A DNA stretch of 64,000 nucleotides, from positions 1 through 64,000 of the forward strand of contig JAILLN010000001.1 of the NCBI GenBank assembly GCA_024693135.1, in the 5' to 3' direction. This DNA comes from Lachnospiraceae bacterium (GTDB taxonomy: Bacteria > Bacillota > Clostridia > Lachnospirales > Lachnospiraceae). The translations under genes and the position numbers were made by a program. The notes beneath the pieces are model-generated. The model ran no database searches. It saw only the letters and a list, made by a program, of their open reading frames with translations, and had not been told where the DNA came from. The stretch's first letter is position 1. Every line of letters starts with the position of its first letter. Positions 8,425-16,108 of this stretch are shown here, piece by piece.

Positions 8425-8907
8425 TTATTGGCGGTTTGTGAGGATATCCGAAGCCTCCTGTATGGAACGAAACATCCCGTATCCTTTCATGGCTTTTCTG
8501 GCCTGTTGGAGCATATGGGGATCCGGCTTATGTCCGGATTCTATTTCTTTGATCAGAAGATCGATATGGAAGCGCATCGTCATCATGGTGGAGGCCATGT
8601 TACGCATGATATCGATCACATTTTTCTGATTTTCCTTGACAAAATCAAACATATCCTCCCGATTTATCCTTAAGGCAAGCAGATCCGAGTATGCCCTGAC
8701 CGTATATATCGAAGGTTTGTCCAATAGCATCCCGAGCTCGCCAAAGCAGCACTGGGGTCCGATTATTTTGATCAGCGTCTCCTGCTTTGATCCAAATCCC
8801 ACATATACCTCGGCATGGCCGGAAATGATCTTAAACATATCGGCATTTAGTTCACCCTCCCTGACTATGACCGTCTCCTGCGGATACTTGACCATCTTCG
8901 CATTCAT
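8425..8907 (-). CDS. Cyclic-nucleotide-binding domain protein without DNA-binding domain
   Basis: A 160-residue protein. Residues 8-110 form a cNMP-binding (Crp/PKA-type) beta-roll with motifs REGELNADMFKIISGHAEVY and GELGMLLDKPSIYTVRA. The C-terminal part is helical and has no Crp-type helix-turn-helix, so it is unlikely to bind DNA by itself. Such single-domain proteins may act as effector modules in protein complexes. The GGAGG site is well placed before the ATG. It is a single gene, downstream of mntP on the same strand, with a possible terminator between them. Confidence 0.8.
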   Translation of the reverse strand: MNAKMVKYPQETVIVREGELNADMFKIISGHAEVYVGFGSKQETLIKIIGPQCCFGELGMLLDKPSIYTVRAYSDLLALRINREDMFDFVKENQKNVIDIMRNMASTMMTMRFHIDLLIKEIESGHKPDPHMLQQARKAMKGYGMFRSIQEASDILTNRQ

Positions 8908-8945
8908 ATATTGTTGAACCTCCTGTAAAACCGGCTATGCCCGTG

Positions 8946-8992
8946 AAAAGCAGGGACTCCGACGGGGAGAAATCCGTATTCCGGCTGCTTTT
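8946..8992 (-). terminator. Possible terminator after mntP
   Basis: The arms AAAAGCAG (8946-8953) and CTGCTTTT (8985-8992) can pair around a 31-base loop that holds further short complements. Read on the minus strand the stem ends in four T. It sits just after the mntP stop codon. Confidence 0.4.
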
Positions 8993-8998
8993 GAGCTG

Positions 8999-9646
8999 TC
9001 AAAAGCTTAAAAATACCATAAACATCACGACCGCAAAACCCGCAATGAATGCCGGTAAGGTTTGAGATCTGTCCAGATAGGTAATCAATGACCGGAAGCC
9101 AATAAAGATCAATATCGTTCCGCCCATGATCTCGGAACCTGACTTATACCGGTCGCCAAAGACGCTGCCGATCCTGACGCCGGCAGCAGAGATGATAAAG
9201 GTGATGATCCCGATCATGATGACCGCAAAGACGACATTGAAGAGCCGGCTTGTATCCAAAACCTCGACAGGAACGGCAACAAAAGTAATGCCTACCGCCA
9301 GAGCATCTATACTGGTCGCCACCGCCATCATGAACATGGTCTTTCCATCAAAACCCGGTTTGGTCTCCTCCTCCGGCGACAGCGCTTCCTTGATCATATT
9401 TCCTCCGATCAGGGAAAGAAGCCCGAATGCTACCCAGGGGGCGATCATGTTGATATATTTCTCGAAACCAGACCCGATCAGATAGCCGATAAACGGCATG
9501 ATCCCCTGGAAGGCTCCAAACCAGGCGCCACATAAAAAGTATTCTTTTTTTGTGGTCTTTCCGGCCGCAAGTCCTTTGCATATGGAAACAGCAAACGCAT
9601 CCATAGCCAGGCCGACCGATAAAAGAAAAAGTTCAAATAATCCCAT
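8999..9646 (-). CDS. mntP: MntP-type manganese efflux pump
   Basis: A 215-residue membrane protein with six hydrophobic helices in two halves, each with the conserved acidic motif of the family: GLAMDAFAVSICKGL in helix 1 and ATSIDALAVGITF in the second half. MntP exports Mn(II) across the cytoplasmic membrane. The frame opens at TTG 9694, but MGLFELFLLSVG at 9646 matches the usual start of the family, although no good ribosome site precedes either. The 87-base gap upstream is too short, and lacks the conserved core, for the yybP-ykoY manganese riboswitch often found before mntP. Confidence 0.88.
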   Translation of the reverse strand: MGLFELFLLSVGLAMDAFAVSICKGLAAGKTTKKEYFLCGAWFGAFQGIMPFIGYLIGSGFEKYINMIAPWVAFGLLSLIGGNMIKEALSPEEETKPGFDGKTMFMMAVATSIDALAVGITFVAVPVEVLDTSRLFNVVFAVIMIGIITFIISAAGVRIGSVFGDRYKSGSEIMGGTILIFIGFRSLITYLDRSQTLPAFIAGFAVVMFMVFLSF

Positions 9647-9733
9647 GATCCATTGTTGTATGATCCGGTTCCTGACAGTTTTTAAGAAAAACAACCCCGC
9701 TGCCTGCCGGAGGTCCTGCCTGGATTTCTCCTA

Positions 9734-11296
9734 TCAATCTGTCTTCTGTGTATATGCTTCCGAATACTTCTCTGTGATCTCTGTCGGCAGTTCAAAATGC
9801 TGGTAGTCTTTCGTGTCTGTCCAGTCCCCTCCCCACTCGAAGCCTTTTTCGGTAAAGAGCTTATAGCACAGATCATCCTTTTCTATCTTGTAATCAAATT
9901 CCTTTGTTCTGTCCAGATAAGGTGCCCCTGTAGCAGGTTCTATCACTTCTTCCGCAGTCCCGTCTTCCTTCGTCACGACCTTGTGATAGGGATTGTACAG
10001 CGTATTGATATCCACCGCCATTCCCAGTCCGTGTTTTGAAATTTTATTGGTATGTGATATGAATCTGAAGTTAAAGCAGGACGAGTTATTATCACGCATC
10101 ATCGTCTCATCGTCAGCCAGGTAGTTGTCCGGAAGCACCATGCGCTCTATCGGATAGCCCGCATCATACAGTTTCTCAAAAATCTCCAAAACATCCTCTG
10201 CGATCTGTTTATGCACGACCATTTCTCCCTGATGGGTATTGCCGTCCTTATCTTTGTGCAGGACCAGCAGATAACGCAGATCTTCCCTTGGCACAATGCA
10301 ATCCTCTTTATAAGTATTTCCCTTTTTCATTCTATCAAATAGATCGTCTGGGATTTCCTGAATAGAAAAGCCCTCCCTGCTTTCCATGAAAAGTGCCTCC
10401 CCGCCTTCTGCAGCCTCTTTCTCATCGTCTGTCCCATTACCCGTTTCCACCTTCTTTATCTCTTCGCTCTGGTCTATGGTCAGGTCAAAGTTCTGAAACA
10501 TCTCATTATCCGGCAGTGCCATGGAAAAGGAATCGCTTCTGTCTATGCTTACATCAAGCTCATCCGCGCTGAGGTCAAGCACATGGCCTCCGGCCTTTCT
10601 TTCATCTGAGATAAAATGGAAGTGCCATCCAACGGCATTGATATCCCCCATATACTCAGGACAGTACAGGCCTACCACGGTTCCCTTTATGTTTTCGTAA
10701 TCAAAAAAGGTCTGATCGGTTTCCAATACCTCCGCCAATGGTTTATACGGCTTCGTTTGGGGAAGTTCGCTTCGCACATTCATCTGACGGAAGGTTCCTT
10801 CCGCCCGGATCATGTAAAGCCGGTTTACCCCCATGCTGCTGACCTTTCGGTCAAGCTCAGCCTTCAGAGTATTCATGTTGTCTATCCCGGTAAGCTGTAT
10901 CACCTCATCGGCATCAAAAAATGTCACATTCGAAAAAGGGATCGTCTCTTCATCCGAAACCACCTCGACCGTGCCATCATAAGCGGCTCGGTAAACTGTC
11001 CCCTCAAGCATGATGAGTTCGCCGTCAAGCGCATCAAATGTGCCGATCCCCGTGTCCCCAAGCTCCTTCAGCCGGCTCACGGAAACGCTTCCATTATAAT
11101 CGCCAAAGGTAAGCCCCTGCAGAAGAGATACCTGATGGATCACATCCCTCCCGCCTGCACTGGCGCCTGAAGCACTGCCGTCTAAGGCATTGCTGTTTAT
11201 ATTAATGTCAATATTGGCGCAGGCCGTTAATAATACAGACGACATCAATAAAATCCCACTTACCAGACAATGCTTCCTCTGTTTCGAATCCTTCAT
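9734..11296 (-). CDS. Lipoprotein: alpha-acetolactate decarboxylase domain fused to M15 peptidase
   Basis: A 520-residue protein of two enzymes in one chain. A signal peptide ends in the lipobox LLTAC (Cys26). Residues about 50-270 match alpha-acetolactate decarboxylase: GTFDALDGELIML with Glu93, RSELPQTKPYKPL with Arg175, and the zinc motif WHFHF...GGHVLDL with His225, His227 and His238. All key residues of that family are present. After an acidic linker, residues about 325-510 match M15 (VanY/CwlK-like) peptidases: KHGLGMAVDIN with zinc ligands His422 and Asp429, then GFEWGGDW and QHFELP with His500. Acetolactate decarboxylases are normally free cytoplasmic enzymes, so an exported copy on a cell-wall peptidase is odd. 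The ATG has GGAGGA upstream, and the leader is about 270 bases. Confidence 0.88.
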   Translation of the reverse strand: MKDSKQRKHCLVSGILLMSSVLLTACANIDININSNALDGSASGASAGGRDVIHQVSLLQGLTFGDYNGSVSVSRLKELGDTGIGTFDALDGELIMLEGTVYRAAYDGTVEVVSDEETIPFSNVTFFDADEVIQLTGIDNMNTLKAELDRKVSSMGVNRLYMIRAEGTFRQMNVRSELPQTKPYKPLAEVLETDQTFFDYENIKGTVVGLYCPEYMGDINAVGWHFHFISDERKAGGHVLDLSADELDVSIDRSDSFSMALPDNEMFQNFDLTIDQSEEIKKVETGNGTDDEKEAAEGGEALFMESREGFSIQEIPDDLFDRMKKGNTYKEDCIVPREDLRYLLVLHKDKDGNTHQGEMVVHKQIAEDVLEIFEKLYDAGYPIERMVLPDNYLADDETMMRDNNSSCFNFRFISHTNKISKHGLGMAVDINTLYNPYHKVVTKEDGTAEEVIEPATGAPYLDRTKEFDYKIEKDDLCYKLFTEKGFEWGGDWTDTKDYQHFELPTEITEKYSEAYTQKTD

Positions 11297-11583
11297 TTCG
11301 TCCTCCTCTATAAACGCATATTTATATCTGACTTACACCGGCCGGATGCGAAACCCGTAACCGGACAAAAACGCATCGCTTTACCGCCGCCTTAATTCTG
11401 TTTTCCCGTTCATCTGATCCACCGAAAATGCCCGTCTTCTGTTACCATGACCGCAGCGGATGCAATCCGGTGTATTCTTTTCAAGCCAAGAGGCCCTGCG
11501 GATACACTTCCATGTCCCTGCGCTTCTTCACTGTGGGATACTTTTTTCATAAACGCTTATAACGTATCGCAACAATTATAGCA
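11297..11583 (-). promoter_or_regulatory. Long 5' leader and promoter of the decarboxylase-peptidase gene
   Basis: This gene-free stretch (to 11690) has an extended -10 promoter TGCTATAAT on the minus strand at 11575-11583, which would give a 5' leader of about 270 bases. Its last 35 bases (11301-11335) repeat almost exactly before the gene at 35952. A shorter related copy, with ATAAACGC and TTATA, lies at 11549-11563 close to the expected transcript start. A 44-codon frame starting MKKVSHSEEAQG opens about 20 bases after the -10 box, without a ribosome site. I could not match the leader to a known riboswitch. Bases 11584-11690 show nothing clear. Confidence 0.5.
11301..11335 (-). repeat. Copy 1 of a 35-bp leader repeat
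   Basis: Read on the minus strand it contains GTCAGATATAA, two variable bases, ATGCGTTTAT, then GAGGAGGA and the start codon region. The copy at 35955-35990 has the same order and spacing and differs at a few positions only. The two genes behind them are unrelated. Confidence 0.7.
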
Positions 11584-11690
11584 GACAACATCCGTTAAAG
11601 ATAGATGGCACTTTCGTTTCTTATCCATAAACCCATACAGGACGGTCATCCGGTTCTCCCGGCTTATACAAAGCAAATACTGTCAGGCAT

Positions 11691-13457
11691 TTATGCGATC
11701 TGCCAGTTTTCCGCCTCCTGTCTTAACCTGACAAATCCGGCGTATTTGCCGCCAAGGCTTATCAGCTCCCTGTGCTTTCCTCTTTCAATGATCCTGCCGT
11801 CATCCACCACGAGTATCTGATCTGCCGCTTCTATCGTTGCCAGCCTGTGGGCGATTATGATCACCGTCTTGCCTCTTGACAGCTCCGTAAGGGCACCCTG
11901 GATCAGGTGCTCGTTTTCCGGATCTATGCTGGCGGTAGACTCATCAAGGATGATTATGGGCGCATCCTTCAGTATCGCTCTGGCTATGGAGATCCTCTGT
12001 TTCTGCCCTCCAGACAGCGTGCCTCCACCTTCACCGATCACTGTATCATACCCATTCGGAAGCTCCATGATAAAGTCATGGCATCTCGCTTTCTTTGCCG
12101 CCTCTATCATCTCCTCCTCGGTCACGTTTTCCCTTCCAAAGCAGATGTTCGCCCGTACGGTATCATTGAACAGATATACATTCTGGAAGACCATCGAGAT
12201 ATTTGACAGCAGGCTGTCCAGGCTGTACTCCTTTACATCCCTGCCGCCCAGTGTGACCGATCCTTTACTCACATCATAAAATCTTGCGATCAGATTGCAG
12301 ATCGTAGTCTTGCCGCTTCCCGAAGGTCCTACGATCGCTGTGGTAGTCCCTTCCGGGATCGTAAAGGAAATATCTTTAAGAACCTTTCTATCCTCCGTCG
12401 ACGAAGCATTGTAATATGAGAAATCCACATGATCGAATCCTATGTCATAATCTTCGCATTGAATGTCGGAACCTTTGACATCCAACAGGTTATTCTCGGA
12501 GAACATCTCCATTTTGTTAAATGCATTATCGATCACCGACAGGACGTGCGCACTGTCCGCAATGGGCTCTACGGAGTTAAATATGGACATCGACAGGAAG
12601 GATACGATGAGTACCATGGATAATCCCAGCCTGCCCGCGATCCCTGCGTACATTACCGCCATGATCATCCAAACGCTTGCCGCTTTGAGCGCGAATATAT
12701 GCAGGCAGTTGTATGGAATGAAACCCCATTCGATCTTAAGGGCTATCTCTTTTGCACTTCGGCACGCATCCTTAAAGTCCTTTGATGAAGCCCCCTCCAT
12801 CCCAAAGGATTTCACGACAGGCAGTCCTCTCGTATATTCCAGGGCCGCTCTGGTAAGCCGCTCATTCTCCTCATTCAGTACCTTCGTATTGTCTTTGCTG
12901 TGCCTTGATATCATCAGAAGAAAAATGAATGATCCCGCCGCTCCGCATATTGCGATCAGGGCACATTCCGGAATGGTGAATGCGAGGAATAAAAGCACGC
13001 ATAAGAAATTCAGATATCCTCCGATAAATCCGTCCACCATACGTATCCCCATGTTTTCCAGCGTTGCCAGTCCGGTCGTAATGGCATTTAAGATCCTGCC
13101 GGTATCGTTTGTCTGGAAATATCCCAAGGATACTCTTTTGAGTGCCTCGCCCACCTTCAGCCGGTCTCTGGCCACTAGTTCATAGCCTATCTTTTCATGA
13201 AACCTTGCCTTCAGATAGTCAAACAGGAATCTCGCGCAGACCATCAGCAAGATCATGAAAAAGCTCTTCCAGGCCAGCATCGGATCGATGCTCTTTTTAT
13301 TCCCGGCGGCATCGATGATCTGCCCGATCACATATCCTGAATAAGCCACGGGAGCCGCCACCGCCCATGATGAAAGAAAAGAAAATACAAATCCGATAAA
13401 AAGACTTGCTTTGAATCCTTCGCACCAGTCTATGATCCGCTTTACCGTTCTGAACAT
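11691..13457 (-). CDS. ABC exporter half-transporter (permease-ATPase), second subunit
   Basis: A 588-residue type-I exporter half: six membrane helices (residues about 20-310) and a nucleotide-binding domain with Walker A GPSGSGKTT, signature LSGGQKQR and Walker B IIILDEST, all intact. It starts one base after the stop of the companion half at 13459, with AAGGAGG in the end of that gene, so both subunits are made together and should form a heterodimer. The TetR gene just upstream suggests an inducible exporter or a siderophore/peptide transporter like IrtAB or YbtPQ. The substrate is not shown by sequence. No clear terminator follows. Confidence 0.88.
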   Translation of the reverse strand: MFRTVKRIIDWCEGFKASLFIGFVFSFLSSWAVAAPVAYSGYVIGQIIDAAGNKKSIDPMLAWKSFFMILLMVCARFLFDYLKARFHEKIGYELVARDRLKVGEALKRVSLGYFQTNDTGRILNAITTGLATLENMGIRMVDGFIGGYLNFLCVLLFLAFTIPECALIAICGAAGSFIFLLMISRHSKDNTKVLNEENERLTRAALEYTRGLPVVKSFGMEGASSKDFKDACRSAKEIALKIEWGFIPYNCLHIFALKAASVWMIMAVMYAGIAGRLGLSMVLIVSFLSMSIFNSVEPIADSAHVLSVIDNAFNKMEMFSENNLLDVKGSDIQCEDYDIGFDHVDFSYYNASSTEDRKVLKDISFTIPEGTTTAIVGPSGSGKTTICNLIARFYDVSKGSVTLGGRDVKEYSLDSLLSNISMVFQNVYLFNDTVRANICFGRENVTEEEMIEAAKKARCHDFIMELPNGYDTVIGEGGGTLSGGQKQRISIARAILKDAPIIILDESTASIDPENEHLIQGALTELSRGKTVIIIAHRLATIEAADQILVVDDGRIIERGKHRELISLGGKYAGFVRLRQEAENWQIA

Positions 13458-13458
13458 C

Positions 13459-15252
13459 TCACGCCTCCTTTACCTGTCCGGCCGCCGCATTTCCTGCGGC
13501 CCAGTTTTTTGCACCTATATGAGCCTGCCACATTCTTTCGTAGAGAGGACATGCCCTGATCAGCTCTTCCTGTCTTCCCTGCGCCTTTATCCGGCCGTTA
13601 TCCAGTACCACAATATTGTCTGCATTCTTTATCGTTGAAAGCCTGTGGGCGATGACCAGCAATGTCTTGCCCTTTGTCAGATTGGCAATGGATTCCTGGA
13701 GCTTCGTTTCATTTTCGGGATCCGTAAACGCTGTCGCCTCATCCAGTATCACGATCGGGGCATCCTTCAGCATCATACGCGCGATCGCTATCCTCTGCCT
13801 CTCACCGCCCGACAGGCGCTTTCCTGCTTCTCCTGCTGACGTATCATATCCATTGGGAAGCTTTCTGATGAACTCATCACAACAGGCCGCCTTTGCCGCC
13901 TCCACTACTTCTTCATCTGTGGCCTCGGGTCTGCCCAGCCTGATATTTTCTTTTATCGATCTCGAAAACAGGAAATTATCCTGGGTCACGAAGCTGACGA
14001 TATTTGCCAGCGATGTTACCTTCATGTCCTTAATGTCGATCCCGCCGATCTTTATCGTGCCCCCAGTCACATCCCAGAACCTTGCGATCAGCTTTGCGAC
14101 CGTAGATTTTCCTCCCCCGCTCGGTCCAACCAGTGCCGTAAAGCTGCCCTCGTGCAAGGTGAGGTCTATCCCATGGAGCACCTCACCTTCTTCGTCATCG
14201 TAAGAAAAGTGGACATCTCTCAGCTCGATGCCGTAACGATCCGGGAGCTTTTCAAAAGCAGGTTCCGGCAGGCTTTCTATCTTCAGGAGCTTTTGGATCT
14301 CTAAAACCGTATACTGCATCTGTCTGAGCCCGTTTGAAAAGACCTCTATCTTGGCCATGCTTATCACCATGGACATGGCGAGCATCACGGCGAGTGCCAT
14401 TTCCGATATCGTCATGCTGCCTTTTTGCACAAGCAGTATGCATACAGGAACTGTTCCCAGCAATGTCGCAGGCATGAAAGCAAAGGCCAGTTTCATCGTG
14501 ATCCATGTGGATTCCAGCCATTCGATGACAAAATCCCGGTAGTCTCTGATCGCTCCGGCAAACTTCTCATAGCTTACTCCTGCCTTTCCGAAGGCTTTGA
14601 TCACCTCGATACCCTCTACATATTCCACGATCATGCTGCTCATGCCTGCGTTTGCTTCCTGATACTTCGTCATATTTTTTCCGCTGAGTTTGAATGTGAG
14701 CACCATAAAGATCATTCCGAGGGGCAGGGAAAGAAGTGATGCGAAAGCAGCTCGTATATCCACCATCATGAGCGCGGCGAAGCAGACGATCGGAAGCAGT
14801 ATATGCCCCGCTCCCTCCGGAACCACATGCGCAAGGGGCGGCTCGATGTCTTCGATCTTATCTATGATCACGCTTTTGATCTCGCCGATGGAATGGGAAT
14901 AGACTTCACCGAGCGGAGCCATTAAAAAGGTATCCGCCACCTTAAGCCTTAGGCCTTCCAGGACATTAAACGCCACATAATGCGATATCCCTGTAGAGAT
15001 CCCGAAGCAGACGACTTTAACAAGATAAGCAAATAGAGCGATCATACAGAAATGCATAACCAGCGTTTTGTCTGCATTTCCGCTGATATATCCATCCAGG
15101 ATCCGGTAAACGCAGTAATACGGCACGATGCCGGCTACAAGACTTGCCATGGAAAAGACAACCGATATCCCCAGTCGTCCCCCGCTGCCCTTCGCATAAG
15201 AGAGCAATGTGCCAAACCATCTCTTTTCTTCTTTGGTTACCTCTTCATTCAT
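13459..15252 (-). CDS. ABC exporter half-transporter (permease-ATPase), first subunit
   Basis: A 597-residue exporter half with six membrane helices and an ATPase domain: Walker A GPSGGGKST, signature LSGGERQR, Walker B IVILDEAT. Both ATP sites of the predicted heterodimer look competent. The frame can be read from 15282, but AAAGGAAGG lies just before the ATG at 15252 (MNEEVTKEEK), which was chosen. Its leader holds a hairpin and a GTTAGC motif also found in the TetR promoter, so it is probably controlled by that repressor. Confidence 0.88.
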   Translation of the reverse strand: MNEEVTKEEKRWFGTLLSYAKGSGGRLGISVVFSMASLVAGIVPYYCVYRILDGYISGNADKTLVMHFCMIALFAYLVKVVCFGISTGISHYVAFNVLEGLRLKVADTFLMAPLGEVYSHSIGEIKSVIIDKIEDIEPPLAHVVPEGAGHILLPIVCFAALMMVDIRAAFASLLSLPLGMIFMVLTFKLSGKNMTKYQEANAGMSSMIVEYVEGIEVIKAFGKAGVSYEKFAGAIRDYRDFVIEWLESTWITMKLAFAFMPATLLGTVPVCILLVQKGSMTISEMALAVMLAMSMVISMAKIEVFSNGLRQMQYTVLEIQKLLKIESLPEPAFEKLPDRYGIELRDVHFSYDDEEGEVLHGIDLTLHEGSFTALVGPSGGGKSTVAKLIARFWDVTGGTIKIGGIDIKDMKVTSLANIVSFVTQDNFLFSRSIKENIRLGRPEATDEEVVEAAKAACCDEFIRKLPNGYDTSAGEAGKRLSGGERQRIAIARMMLKDAPIVILDEATAFTDPENETKLQESIANLTKGKTLLVIAHRLSTIKNADNIVVLDNGRIKAQGRQEELIRACPLYERMWQAHIGAKNWAAGNAAAGQVKEA

Positions 15253-15293
15253 AATGCCTTCCTTTCTTTTGTTTGTTAACATTTCATGATCCT

Positions 15294-15304
15294 TGTTCGC
15301 TAAC
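15294..15304. promoter_or_regulatory. Possible TetR operator before the ABC genes
   Basis: The sequence TGTTCGCTAAC shares CGCTAAC with the repeated sites over the TetR promoter at 16028-16045. It lies in the leader of the ABC transporter genes. A palindrome TGTTAACA is nearby. Confidence 0.35.
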
Positions 15305-15307
15305 CCC

Positions 15308-15354
15308 TAAAACGGCCTCACCGCCTGATCCTGTTACCGGACCAGACGGTGAGG
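15308..15354 (-). terminator. Hairpin between TetR and ABC genes, possible terminator
   Basis: An inverted repeat CCTCACCG (15316-15323) and CGGTGAGG (15347-15354) has a 23-base loop. On the minus strand the stem is followed by CCGTTTTA, only four T. It may end or attenuate the TetR transcript. Confidence 0.45.
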
Positions 15355-15382
15355 TTGTAATGTGATTCAATTTTATTGAGGA

Positions 15383-16021
15383 TCAGACACCCATCATTTT
15401 CTTCCATCCCGGCAGGAAAAACTTCTCCAGCGTTGCCAGCGCCTCGTCTGCTTCCTCTCTGGGATAATTGTGTACCACCGGCTCAAACAAAGCCGTGAGA
15501 TATGCCGTCAGCAGGAGATGCAGCTGCTGCGCTGATATTTCCGGCACCTTGATCCCGGACTTTCCCAGTTCACCCAGGTAGGCCAGAAACTTATCCTGTG
15601 CCATTTCCGTCAAATGATGTAGATAATCCTCGTATTTGCTGCCCTTCGACTTCGCGATCAGGAGATGATAATCCTCCATATTCGGATAGACCACCTCACG
15701 CATCATATCGATAAAGGAATCCTGCCAGACGACCTGCCGGCTTTTCTTCACCGGCTCATCATATCTTCGCATATGCGCCACTGCCCAGGCCATCAGCTTA
15801 TCCTCCGCAGGAGAGACCAGCTGATAAAAGAGATCCCCTTTATCCTTACAGTGACGATAGATCCCTGCAGCGGTCATGCCAGAGCGGCCAGCAATGCTAC
15901 GCATGGAAGCCTTTTCAAACCCCATTTCCATGAATTCTGCTTTGGCCGCCGCCATGATCTTTATATGACTGGCCGACTTATCTCTGGGCAATTCCACGAT
16001 CCTTTCTTTTATCGCTAACAT
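15383..16021 (-). CDS. TetR/AcrR family transcriptional regulator
   Basis: A 212-residue protein. The N-terminal 65 residues form the TetR helix-turn-helix (AAKAEFMEMGFEKASMRSIA, then GRSGMTAAGIYRHCKDKGDL). The rest is a helical ligand-binding and dimer domain with no family-wide signature. It lies directly upstream of, and on the same strand as, the two ABC exporter genes and probably represses them and itself: repeated GCTAAC motifs overlap its own transcript start. The ligand is unknown. Confidence 0.88.
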   Translation of the reverse strand: MLAIKERIVELPRDKSASHIKIMAAAKAEFMEMGFEKASMRSIAGRSGMTAAGIYRHCKDKGDLFYQLVSPAEDKLMAWAVAHMRRYDEPVKKSRQVVWQDSFIDMMREVVYPNMEDYHLLIAKSKGSKYEDYLHHLTEMAQDKFLAYLGELGKSGIKVPEISAQQLHLLLTAYLTALFEPVVHNYPREEADEALATLEKFFLPGWKKMMGV

Positions 16022-16027
16022 CGTACG

Positions 16028-16045
16028 CTAACAAGATTAGCTAAC
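16028..16045. promoter_or_regulatory. Probable TetR autoregulatory operator
   Basis: Two direct GCTAAC copies (16028-16033 and 16040-16045) lie 12 bases apart, the second inside the palindrome TTAGCTAA. They sit just downstream of the -10 box of the TetR gene, where a bound repressor would block transcription. Confidence 0.5.
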
Positions 16046-16051
16046 ATAAGT

Positions 16052-16080
16052 ATATTAACAATCCTTCTGCGAAAAGTCAA
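16052..16080 (-). promoter_or_regulatory. Promoter of the TetR gene
   Basis: On the minus strand TTGACT (16075-16080) and TAATAT (16052-16057) are separated by exactly 17 bases, close to the sigma-A consensus. The expected start is near 16045, inside the operator-like repeats. Confidence 0.7.
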
Positions 16081-16108
16081 GCTGTTTTGGAAAGGGATGT
16101 TCTGGTAC

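Noticed and set aside
9647-9733. Manganese riboswitch before mntP
   Set aside because: The gap is 87 bases and shows no yybP-ykoY core or terminator.
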